Source: a bacterium
GTDB taxonomy: Bacteria > Nitrospinota_A > UBA7883 > JACRGQ01
Length of the DNA stretch: 11,798 nucleotides
Assembly (NCBI GenBank): GCA_021815535.1
Contig: JAKAGL010000050.1
Span: 1-11,798 of the forward strand
Direction: 5' to 3'
Positions within the stretch are counted from its first letter, which is position 1; every line of letters starts with the position of its first letter. The notes below the pieces were generated by a model. It was not told the DNA's origin. It did not search any database and worked only from the letters and a program-made list of their open reading frames with translations. Below, piece after piece: positions 5,471-11,798 of this stretch. The translations under genes and the position numbers were made by a program.

Positions 5471-7144
5471 ATGACTAACATTGTCGGTTCCCGTCCCGCA
5501 GCCGGGGTAAGTTTCGAGGAAAAAGAATACACGTCCGCGGAGCTTGCGGCTATTTATGACGATAGTATTCGCAATTTCAAGGCCGGAGAGGTTATCACCG
5601 GTGTGGTGGTGGCCATCACCCCGGATTCGGTTGTCGTGGACGTTGGGTTCAAGTCGGAAGGGATAATCCCGATCGACGAATTCGGCGGATTCACCAAAGA
5701 TATCAAGATCGGCAGCGAGATCGAAGTCTACATCGAAGAGACCGAGAATGACGACGGCGTCATGGTCTTCTCGCGCGAAAAGGCCCAGCGCCAACGCTGC
5801 TGGGAAATCATCCACAAGAAATACGAGGCCAACGAAATCGTCAAGGGCGTCATTGTCGGCAAGATCAAGGGGGGGCTCGCGGTCGATATCGGCATTAAGG
5901 CGTTCCTGCCGGGATCGCAGATCGACATCCGCCCGCCGAAGAACCTCGATGTTCTTTTGGGCCGCGAATACGAATTCCGCATCATCAAGATGAATAGCAA
6001 GCGCGGCAACATTGTGCTTTCCCGCCGCGTGCTCATCGAAGAAGAGCGCAAAGTCACCAAAGATTCCACCCTGTCCCAGCTGGAAGAGGGCAAGTGCGTT
6101 GAAGGCGTGGTGAAGAACATCACCGACTACGGCGCGTTCATCGATCTCGGCGGCGTGGACGGCCTGTTGCACATTACCGATATGAGCTGGGGCCGCATCA
6201 ACCACCCCAGCGAACTGCTGAAGGTAGGCGATACCGCCAACGTGATCGTGCTGAAGTTTGACAAGGAAACCGAGCGCGTTTCGCTGGGCCTCAAACAGCA
6301 CACCCCCGATCCGTGGGTGAATGTTGAAGAGAAGTACCCCATCGGCAAGCGCGTGAAGGGCAAAGTCGTCAGCGTGACCGATTACGGCGCGTTCCTCGAG
6401 CTGGAAAACGGCGTTGAGGGCTTGGTGCACATCTCCGAAATGACTTGGAGCAAGCACGTCCGGCATCCAAGCCGCATCGTGACCGTCGGCGACGAAGTCG
6501 AAGCGGAAGTGCTGAATATCGACAAAGAGAAAAAGCGCATCTCGCTCGGCATGAAGCAGATCATCCAGAACCCTTGGGAGAAGATCGAAGAACGGTACCC
6601 CATCGGCACCACCGTTGAAGGCACCGTGCGCAACCTCACTGATTTCGGCGCCTTTGTGGAGCTGGAAGACGGCGTGGACGGCCTGATCCACATCTCCGAT
6701 ATGAGCTGGACGCAGAAAGTGAAGCACCCCTCAGAGCTTCTCAAGAAGAAGGATCAGGTGAAGTGCCGGGTTCTCAAGATCGACAAAGAGAACGAGCGCA
6801 TTTCGCTCGGCCTCAAGCAGCTTGAGCCGGATCCGTGGGAGACCGTCGCATCGAAGTACACCATGGGGCAGGATGTGAAAGCCAAAATCGTGAAGGTGAC
6901 CAATTTCGGCGCGTTCGCCGAGATCGAGCCGGGCATCGAAGGGCTTATCCACATTTCGCAGATCGGCGATAAACGCGCCCCCGCCAACGCCCGCAAGGAG
7001 TTGAAGATCGGCCAGGATGTTGACGCCAAGATCATCAAGGTGGATCTCGAAGCCAAGAAGATCGGCCTCTCCATGAAGGCATACTCCACCGGAGAAACCG
7101 GCGAAGGCGAGTACGAAATCGTAGACTTCCCGGACGAAGAATAA
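5471..7144 (+). CDS. rpsA: Small-subunit ribosomal protein S1
   Basis: S1 binds mRNA and helps structured or weak-Shine-Dalgarno messages onto the 30S subunit. From the ATG at 5471 the protein is 557 residues with six S1 (OB-fold) repeats at about 38-102, 121-186, 206-275, 291-362, 378-449 and 465-537. Repeats 3-6 carry the repeated pattern DYGAF/DFGAF, G-V-x-G-L-x-H-I-S and R-I-S-L-G-x-K-Q. Repeats 1 and 2 are divergent, as expected for the ribosome- and S2-binding modules. It ends in an acidic tail. The frame is open back to an ATG at 5423, but that would translate through the leader hairpin and the Shine-Dalgarno. GGAGG at 5454-5458 supports 5471, although the 12-base spacing is long. No fused IspH domain is present. 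Confidence 0.95.
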   Translation: MTNIVGSRPAAGVSFEEKEYTSAELAAIYDDSIRNFKAGEVITGVVVAITPDSVVVDVGFKSEGIIPIDEFGGFTKDIKIGSEIEVYIEETENDDGVMVFSREKAQRQRCWEIIHKKYEANEIVKGVIVGKIKGGLAVDIGIKAFLPGSQIDIRPPKNLDVLLGREYEFRIIKMNSKRGNIVLSRRVLIEEERKVTKDSTLSQLEEGKCVEGVVKNITDYGAFIDLGGVDGLLHITDMSWGRINHPSELLKVGDTANVIVLKFDKETERVSLGLKQHTPDPWVNVEEKYPIGKRVKGKVVSVTDYGAFLELENGVEGLVHISEMTWSKHVRHPSRIVTVGDEVEAEVLNIDKEKKRISLGMKQIIQNPWEKIEERYPIGTTVEGTVRNLTDFGAFVELEDGVDGLIHISDMSWTQKVKHPSELLKKKDQVKCRVLKIDKENERISLGLKQLEPDPWETVASKYTMGQDVKAKIVKVTNFGAFAEIEPGIEGLIHISQIGDKRAPANARKELKIGQDVDAKIIKVDLEAKKIGLSMKAYSTGETGEGEYEIVDFPDEE

Positions 7145-7156
7145 CCGAACTGAATA

Positions 7157-8074
7157 ATGGAAAACCCGGTCACTGGCTCTAATAAAAAGGGGCTGCTGGC
7201 CGGGTTTATTCTTTTAATTGCCCTTTCCGTGGGCTTCATAATCCTCATTTCTTTCCTTCCTTTCGGCAGCGGCGGTGAAAAAATCGCCTCCATCGGCAAG
7301 GATAAAATCGGCGTTGTCGAAGTATTCGGCGCCATTATGACCTCCGATGAGACCGTGAAACAGATCAAGGAATACGCCAAGGACAATTCCATCAAGGCGA
7401 TCATCATCCGCATCGATTCTCCCGGCGGGGCCGTCGCCCCTTCGCAGGAAATTCACGATGCCATACTCGCGGCGCGGCAGAAGAAAAAAGTGGTCGCCAG
7501 CATGGCCACCCTCGGCGCGTCCGGTGGCTATTACATCGCCGTGGCGGCCGACAAGATCATCTGCAACCCCGGCACGCTCACCGGTTCCATCGGCGTCATC
7601 ATGAATCTGATGAACGTGCAGGAGCTGATGGGAAAGATCGGTGTGCAGCCGATGGTGGTGAAAAGCGGCGAGTTCAAGGACACCGGCTCAGCCTTCCGCC
7701 CGATGACCGACCGCGAGAAAAAGGTAGTGCAGGATATGATCGATGATGTGTACGGTCAATTCGTGACCGCCGTCGCCAAGGGGCGCAACATGCCCGAAGC
7801 AAAGGTGCGCGAACTGGCAGATGGCCGGGTGTATACCGGCAATCAGGCGAAGAACAACGGTCTCGTGGATGAATTGGGCGGCATGGAAGAGGCAGTGAAG
7901 CTCACCGCGCAACTTGCCGGCATCAGCGGCGAACCGGCCTTGGTACGCCACGAAGAAAAAATGCTATGGCTGAAAGACCTCATGAGCGAAAAAATGGCGG
8001 GCAAATTCGACTGGCTGTTGAACGAAGTCGCCTTTCACAAACCCGGCGTCTATTACCTCTGGTCAATGAACTGA
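7157..8074 (+). CDS. sppA: Signal peptide peptidase SppA, short form
   Basis: A membrane-anchored serine protease of the S49 family that degrades cleaved signal peptides. One transmembrane anchor lies at about residues 13-34, and the catalytic domain follows outside the cytoplasm. Motifs are IRIDSPGG (84-91), TLGASGGYYIA (118-128) with nucleophile Ser122, TGSIGVI (142-148), and KSGEFKD with general-base Lys174. The Ser-Lys distance of 52 residues is the same as in the Bacillus subtilis enzyme. At 305 residues with a single S49 domain it is the short form that works as an oligomer, not the duplicated E. coli type. The ATG lies 12 bases after the rpsA stop without an obvious ribosome-binding site, so translation may rely on coupling to rpsA. 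Confidence 0.95.
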   Translation: MENPVTGSNKKGLLAGFILLIALSVGFIILISFLPFGSGGEKIASIGKDKIGVVEVFGAIMTSDETVKQIKEYAKDNSIKAIIIRIDSPGGAVAPSQEIHDAILAARQKKKVVASMATLGASGGYYIAVAADKIICNPGTLTGSIGVIMNLMNVQELMGKIGVQPMVVKSGEFKDTGSAFRPMTDREKKVVQDMIDDVYGQFVTAVAKGRNMPEAKVRELADGRVYTGNQAKNNGLVDELGGMEEAVKLTAQLAGISGEPALVRHEEKMLWLKDLMSEKMAGKFDWLLNEVAFHKPGVYYLWSMN

Positions 8075-8085
8075 TCCTTTTTCAT

Positions 8086-8113
8086 GTCATCCCGCACTTG
8101 ATGCGGGATCCAG
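8086..8113. repeat. REP-like palindromic element (GTCATCCCGC...GCGGGATCCAG type)
   Basis: ATCCCGCA (8089-8096) and TGCGGGAT (8102-8109) form a perfect 8-bp stem with a CTTGA loop, flanked by GTC on the left and CCAG on the right. This is the layout of a palindromic repeat family dispersed in intergenic spaces of many proteobacteria and other bacteria. Only one copy is seen in the window, so dispersal in this genome is not shown. It begins 11 bases after sppA and could also act as its 3'-end structure; no T-tract follows. Confidence 0.6.
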
Positions 8114-8147
8114 ACGTATTTTCAAAACGTGATCTTTTTTCCGGTAG

Positions 8148-8167
8148 CGGCGGCACTCTTGCCGCCG
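8148..8167. other. GC-rich hairpin in the sppA downstream spacer
   Basis: CGGCGGCA (8148-8155) pairs perfectly with TGCCGCCG (8160-8167) around a CTCT loop. It lies between sppA and the convergent orphan gene, 34 bases after the REP-like element. A T-run (8135-8140) precedes the stem on the plus strand, the wrong side for a terminator, and the minus strand has no T-tract after it. It may be part of a larger repeat unit with the first palindrome. Confidence 0.45.
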
Positions 8168-8217
8168 ACTGGCACGAAGCTCCCGGCAGGATCAAACCTT
8201 AACTAAGCTGGTGCGTG

Positions 8218-8661
8218 CTACTCTTTGGGTTTTGAATAGGTATTTTGAAATAAATCAATTTTTTCTTTAAGAGTCTTGTACATTTCCAAATAATTCCAAC
8301 CAGTATTTAAATCATCCCGTTTATAACTTATATGGGCAAGTAATTTATGTGCACGTTGCTGTGCCTCATTTAAGATTTCTGGTTTTTCCCCAAATTTGGA
8401 TGACCAGTCTTCTTTCAACTTGAAATAATGCAAAGCAAGCACATCATCCGGTTTTTGAGAGCTTTCATTATAAAGAAACTCAGTTAGGCTGCGAACATGG
8501 ATTAAAAAAGATTCCAGCACGATACAATTTAGCTTATATCCTAATGTTTCTTCCCCCACTGTTAATAATCTGAATGTTGAATCAAGCATATCGATTTCAT
8601 AGTCAATATGTTTAAATGCTTCTCCAAGTTTTTCCTCGCTTCGGCTCATCAACACGATCAT
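8218..8661 (-). CDS. Uncharacterised AT-rich all-helical protein
   Basis: No firm family assignment. The protein is predicted soluble and almost entirely helical. It contains LNCIVLESFLIHVRSLTEFLY near its middle-left, given here by its key pattern E-S-F-L-I-H-x-R-x-L, and later QQRAHKLLAHISYKR. This pair of motifs recalls a widespread uncharacterised bacterial family and, more loosely, HEPN-type helical domains; both readings are inference. The start is unclear. ATG at 8661 and ATG at 8649 (MSRSEEKL, my second choice) both lack a clear ribosome-binding site. A TTG at 8679 would overlap the -35 box of the divergent deacetylase promoter. Composition is AT-rich (19 of 60 bases are G/C in 8521-8580), unlike its neighbours, so recent acquisition is likely. 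It stands alone, convergent with sppA and divergent from the deacetylase. Confidence 0.75.
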   Translation of the reverse strand: MIVLMSRSEEKLGEAFKHIDYEIDMLDSTFRLLTVGEETLGYKLNCIVLESFLIHVRSLTEFLYNESSQKPDDVLALHYFKLKEDWSSKFGEKPEILNEAQQRAHKLLAHISYKRDDLNTGWNYLEMYKTLKEKIDLFQNTYSKPKE

Positions 8662-8672
8662 AAACCAAAATG

Positions 8673-8701
8673 TTGGCAAAGGGGCGGGGGATACCTATAA
8701 T
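8673..8701 (+). promoter_or_regulatory. Near-consensus promoter of the deacetylase gene (leaderless)
   Basis: TTGGCA (8673-8678, 5 of 6) and a perfect TATAAT (8696-8701) are separated by 17 bases. Only six bases (CCCACT) lie between the -10 box and the ATG at 8708, so the expected transcription start coincides with the start codon. Confidence 0.75.
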
Positions 8702-8707
8702 CCCACT

Positions 8708-9628
8708 ATGGGGGTTTGGTATTATTTTTCGCCGCTATTCCTCGAACACGATACGGGGAACCACCCTGAGAACCCGGACCGTTTGCGCGTCATCAACCGC
8801 GAGATCGAAAAGCTGATTCCGCGCGAAAAGTGGATAGAGCCTACGGATGCCACCATAGACCAGATAGCCGTCATTCACGACCGCGATTATATAAAAAGCG
8901 TGGAAAGCGCCTGCGCGCGCGGGGCCGATGCGCTGGACATTGACACCCCCATCTGCCCGAAAAGCTATGCCGCCGCCCTCCGCGCCGCCGGAGCGGCCTG
9001 TAACGCGGTAGAGGCAGTTCTGGCGGGCAAGACCAAACACGCCTTCTGCGCCGTCCGCCCCCCGGGGCACCACGCCGAACGGGCCACGGGCATGGGGTTT
9101 TGCCTTTTCAACAACATCGCCATTGCGGCGCGCCATGCGCAATTGCTAGGCGCAAAAAAGATCGCCATCGTCGATTGGGACGTTCATCACGGTAACGGCA
9201 CACAGCACTCGTTCGAGCGCGACCCGTCGGTTTTGTTCATCTCCATCCACCATTGGGGCATCTATCCCGGCAGCGGCCACGACCACGAGGTCGGCAAGGA
9301 GGAGGGGAGCGGCTACACCCTTAATTATCCGCTACCGTCATATTCCGGCGACAGCACCTATCTTCCACTTTTTGAACACTCCCTCATTCCGCAGATAAAA
9401 AAGTTCCAGCCCGATCTTATCCTCATCTCCGCCGGGTTTGACGCGCACGAAGGGGATCCGCTCGGCGGCATGAAAGTCACCGATGAAGGTTACGCGGCGA
9501 TGACGAAGATGCTGGTCAATGCCGCCGACGAGGTATGTGGCGGAAAAATCGTATCGTTGCTCGAAGGGGGTTATAATCTGAACACGTTGGGGGCCACGGT
9601 GGTCCGCCATGTTAAGGAGTTGATGTAA
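8708..9628 (+). CDS. Histone deacetylase/acetylpolyamine amidohydrolase family hydrolase
   Basis: A zinc-dependent amidohydrolase of the arginase/deacetylase fold. In bacteria it removes acetyl groups from lysines, polyamines or related small amines. Hallmarks are HPENPDRL (19-26), RPPGHHAE (117-124) with the catalytic His pair 121/122, and DWDVHHGNGTQ (156-166). The zinc ligands are Asp158, His160 and Asp245 (SAGFDAHEGDPLGG). EGGYNL (286-291) supplies the transition-state Tyr289. The 306-residue length is that of a single catalytic domain. The EGGYN and AHEGDPLG motifs are closest to class II (HDAC6-like) bacterial enzymes. AcuC or acetylpolyamine amidohydrolase activity cannot be ruled out. 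No ribosome-binding site precedes the ATG, in keeping with the predicted leaderless transcript. The stop overlaps the next start in TAATG, so the ABC ATPase is probably translationally coupled. Confidence 0.93.
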   Translation: MGVWYYFSPLFLEHDTGNHPENPDRLRVINREIEKLIPREKWIEPTDATIDQIAVIHDRDYIKSVESACARGADALDIDTPICPKSYAAALRAAGAACNAVEAVLAGKTKHAFCAVRPPGHHAERATGMGFCLFNNIAIAARHAQLLGAKKIAIVDWDVHHGNGTQHSFERDPSVLFISIHHWGIYPGSGHDHEVGKEEGSGYTLNYPLPSYSGDSTYLPLFEHSLIPQIKKFQPDLILISAGFDAHEGDPLGGMKVTDEGYAAMTKMLVNAADEVCGGKIVSLLEGGYNLNTLGATVVRHVKELM

Positions 9629-10635
9629 TGCCGCAAGAGCCGTTGCTTTCGGTTCAAGATCTGACGATCCAGTTCCGCACCGAGGATGGGGTGGGCAAGG
9701 CGGTCGATGGGGTATCGTTCGATCTCTATCCTAACGAAACGCTTGGCATCGTGGGGGAGAGCGGTTGCGGCAAGACGGTGACGGCCCTTTCCATTCTGCG
9801 GCTTATCCAAAGCCCGCCTGGCGAGGTTTCATCGGGCCGGATATTGTTTGACGGCACGGACATCCTCACGCTGAGCGAAAAAGAGCTGCGTGGCATACGG
9901 GGCAACCGCATAGCGATGGTCTTTCAGGAACCGATGACCGCCCTCAACCCCGTTTTCACCATCGGCGACCAGATAGGCGAGGTGTTCCGCATCCACCAAA
10001 AAGCGACAAAGGCCGAGGCGCGCACCAAGGCGATAGACATGTTGCGCCAGGTGGGGATACCCGAACCGGAAAAGCGGGTGGACAATTATCCGCACCAGCT
10101 GAGCGGCGGGATGCGGCAACGCGCCATGATTGCGATGGCGCTCGGCTGCAAACCAGCCATTCTTATCGCCGACGAGCCGACAACCGCATTGGATGTTACC
10201 ATTCAGGCGCAGATTCTCGATCTGATGGACGAGCTGAAGCGGAAGTTTGACGCCTCCATCATCCTTATCACGCACGACCTCGGCGTAGTGGCGAATTACG
10301 CCCAGCGGATCGCGGTGATGTATGCCGGGAAAATTGTTGAGACGTGCACCGTATCGCAGATTTTTTCCAACCCGAAACATCCATACACGATTGGTCTGAT
10401 GGAATCGATCCCCGCCATTCAGGATGAGGGGGACAAACAGGTTCGGCTGCATGAGATAAAAGGGATTGTGCCGCCGTTGCACGATATGCCGCCCGGATGC
10501 CCTTTCCACCCGCGTTGCCACAGAAGATTCGAGCCTTGCGATAAAGAAATACCACAGCTGCTTGAGCTGGGCGGCGGCCACCTGTGCGCCTGCCACCTAC
10601 ACATAGGTTGTGTAACATCGCCGGCGCACACCTGA
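9628..10635 (+). CDS. OppD/DppD-type ABC transporter ATP-binding protein
   Basis: The ATPase subunit of a peptide or nickel-type ABC importer (OppD/DppD family). Walker A is GESGCGKT (43-50), Q-loop Gln100, signature LSGGM (158-162), Walker B ILIADEP (178-184) and H-loop His216. The C-terminal oligopeptide/dipeptide domain has PPGCPFHPRC. Four cysteines are spaced C291-x5-C297-x6-C304-x15-C320, the arrangement that holds a [4Fe-4S] cluster in a structurally studied DppD. The 335-residue length is normal. The ATG overlaps the deacetylase stop by one base. AAGGAG (9614-9619) lies 8 bases upstream. No permease, binding protein or OppF partner is in the window: the next gene is rho on the other strand. 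It must therefore pair with components encoded elsewhere. The transported substrate cannot be deduced. Confidence 0.93.
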   Translation: MPQEPLLSVQDLTIQFRTEDGVGKAVDGVSFDLYPNETLGIVGESGCGKTVTALSILRLIQSPPGEVSSGRILFDGTDILTLSEKELRGIRGNRIAMVFQEPMTALNPVFTIGDQIGEVFRIHQKATKAEARTKAIDMLRQVGIPEPEKRVDNYPHQLSGGMRQRAMIAMALGCKPAILIADEPTTALDVTIQAQILDLMDELKRKFDASIILITHDLGVVANYAQRIAVMYAGKIVETCTVSQIFSNPKHPYTIGLMESIPAIQDEGDKQVRLHEIKGIVPPLHDMPPGCPFHPRCHRRFEPCDKEIPQLLELGGGHLCACHLHIGCVTSPAHT

Positions 10636-10734
10636 TCTTTTCTTTACCCTCTTTCCGCCGCGCAATGGCCTCGGCTGGGAAAGGCTTCCTTCCGCTATAG
10701 TGTTCCCCGTTGCATGGGGAGCCGCGAAGCGCGT

Positions 10735-11793
10735 TTACCGGCCCGATTTGCCGGGGGCTTGCGGATCGGGAATGGTCTTGAGGAATTCCAGGTTGCTCTT
10801 GGCCTGGCCGAATTTTTCGAGGAACATCCGGTATTTTTCGCCGCGGCGGTCGTCCAGCAGGGCGCGCCGCAGCATAGCGGATTTGCGTAACACTTCGGGC
10901 GACAGCAATTTTTCTTCTTTGCGGGTGCCGGATTTCTGAAAGTCGATGGCGGGAAAAATCCGCTGGTCGGCCAAGTTGCGGTCCAGCACAATTTCGCTGT
11001 TGCCGGTTCCCTTGAATTCCTGGAATATCAGCTCATCCATCCGGCTTCCGGTATCTATGAGGATGCTGGCGATAATGGTGAGGCTTCCGCCATGCTCGAT
11101 ATTACGGGCGGAGCCGTAGAATTTGCGCGGGAATTCCAGCGCGCCGGCTGAAAGGCCGCCGGACATCGTTTTGCCGCGGCTGTCGAAATCGCGGTTGAAG
11201 GCGCGTCCCATACGGGTGAGCGAGTCGATCATAAGCACCACATCGCGTCCCGCTTCAACAAGGCTTTTGGCCCGTTCAAAGACCATGTACGACGCGCGGA
11301 TATGTTCTTTTTGGGGCTGGTCGAAATCGGTGGCCACCACTTCGCCCCCTACGGCGCGGCGGAAGTGGGTGCTCTCTTCCGGGCGTTCATCAATGAGGAA
11401 AATGATCAGATGCGCGTCGGGGTTATTTGTCTTAATCCCTTTGCTGATATTTTCGATGATGGTGGTTTTTCCGCTTTTTGGGGGGGCCACGATCAGCATC
11501 CGTTGTCCTTTGCCGACGGGGATGAACATGTCGATGATGCGGGTGTCCATCGGCTGCTGGCCGGTTTCCAGCCGGAATTGATCGATCGGGTCGATGGCGG
11601 TGAGCCGCGCAAAGGGGATGCGCCCCGCCGCATCCTGGGGATCCCTTCCGTCGATCAGGTCAACTTTTTCGATGGAGATGTTCGGCTGGTTTTTTAGCGC
11701 CTTGCCGCTGCCGGTGATATGCATACCGGTTTTCAGCCGAAGCTGTTGCACCAATTTGGGCGAAATATAGGGATCCTGCGGCGAGATCCTGAA
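10735..11793 (-). CDS. rho: Transcription termination factor Rho, C-terminal part (5' end not intact in window)
   Basis: Rho is the hexameric RNA helicase that ends untranslated transcripts. The visible part runs from the RNA-binding cold-shock-like domain (PYISPKLVQQLRLKTGM) to the C-terminus. Counting from the TTG at 11754, Walker A APPKSGKT is at 90-97, IDERPEE at 121-127 and Walker B DVVLMIDSLTR at 171-181. The Q-loop region is MSGGLSAGALEFPRKF (197-212), with EFKGTGNSEIVLDR at 246-259 and SGTRKEE at 275-281. GxSEIVLDR and the surrounding residues differ from the E. coli type and look like the Rho version I associate with Planctomycetes, Verrucomicrobia and similar groups. The Rho frame continues to 11793 with recognisable sequence, but TGA occupies 11794-11796. 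The N-terminal half is therefore missing, frameshifted or beyond the window. The gene converges on the ABC ATPase, 99 bases away. Confidence 0.9.
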   Translation of the reverse strand, partial: FRISPQDPYISPKLVQQLRLKTGMHITGSGKALKNQPNISIEKVDLIDGRDPQDAAGRIPFARLTAIDPIDQFRLETGQQPMDTRIIDMFIPVGKGQRMLIVAPPKSGKTTIIENISKGIKTNNPDAHLIIFLIDERPEESTHFRRAVGGEVVATDFDQPQKEHIRASYMVFERAKSLVEAGRDVVLMIDSLTRMGRAFNRDFDSRGKTMSGGLSAGALEFPRKFYGSARNIEHGGSLTIIASILIDTGSRMDELIFQEFKGTGNSEIVLDRNLADQRIFPAIDFQKSGTRKEEKLLSPEVLRKSAMLRRALLDDRRGEKYRMFLEKFGQAKSNLEFLKTIPDPQAPGKSGR

Positions 11794-11798
11794 TCACC

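Noticed and set aside
5420..6727. Long minus-strand open frame (435 codons) opposite rpsA
   Set aside because: It lies wholly opposite the six-domain S1 gene. Its protein is a repetitive His/Asp/Phe-rich antisense shadow of the S1 repeats, with no recognisable family and no ribosome-binding site.
8135..8167. T-run plus GC hairpin as an intrinsic terminator of sppA
   Set aside because: The T-run precedes the stem on the plus strand, and on the minus strand the stem is followed by A-rich sequence, so the order is wrong in both directions.
9829..10596. Minus-strand open frame opposite the ABC ATPase
   Set aside because: Antisense shadow; the plus strand carries every ABC motif in order.
10704..10720. 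Hairpin TCCCC/GGGGA between the ABC ATPase and rho as a terminator
   Set aside because: Only 5 bp with a 7-base loop and no T-tract on either strand; too weak to call.
1..11798. CRISPR array, tRNA, rRNA, transposase or prophage genes
   Set aside because: No regularly spaced repeats, no recognisable RNA genes and no transposase, integrase or phage-like protein were seen on either strand.

Overview
The window looks like a chromosomal piece from a flagellated Gram-negative bacterium. Coding GC is moderate to high (38 of 60 bases are G/C in 6121-6180). The grouping carD-yacL-ispD and the run tyrA...cmk-rpsA-sppA are arrangements I associate with Desulfobacterota, Nitrospinota and related lineages. 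That placement rests on gene order and protein style, so it is tentative. Stop codons TAA, TAG and TGA are all used, which fits the standard code.

Layout, left to right: (1) the 3' part of a flagellin gene (+), ending in a GC-rich hairpin. (2) A minus-strand operon, carD > yacL-type PIN/TRAM membrane protein > ispD, read from a good sigma70-type promoter at 3014-3042. carD should start at a TTG with a strong ribosome-binding site. (3) An AT-rich divergent intergenic region, then tyrA (+). (4) An AT-rich uncharacterised gene (4308-4748) with its own promoter, inserted between tyrA and cmk. (5) cmk, rpsA (six S1 domains) and sppA in tight tandem. rpsA has a probable promoter inside the end of cmk and a small leader hairpin. 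(6) A short palindromic repeat region after sppA and a second AT-rich uncharacterised gene (-). (7) A class II histone-deacetylase-like hydrolase (+) whose near-consensus promoter places the transcription start at the ATG itself (predicted leaderless mRNA), overlapping by 1 nt an OppD/DppD-type ABC ATPase. (8) The 3' part of rho (-), with an in-frame TGA just inside the window edge.

Most of the window is core metabolism and information processing: isoprenoid precursor synthesis, tyrosine synthesis, CMP phosphorylation, translation initiation, signal-peptide hydrolysis and transcription termination. I do not see an obvious new multi-gene system. The parts most worth a second look are the two AT-rich orphan genes inserted in the core cluster, the apparently leaderless deacetylase/ABC ATPase pair, the structured rpsA leader, and the interrupted N-terminal frame of rho.
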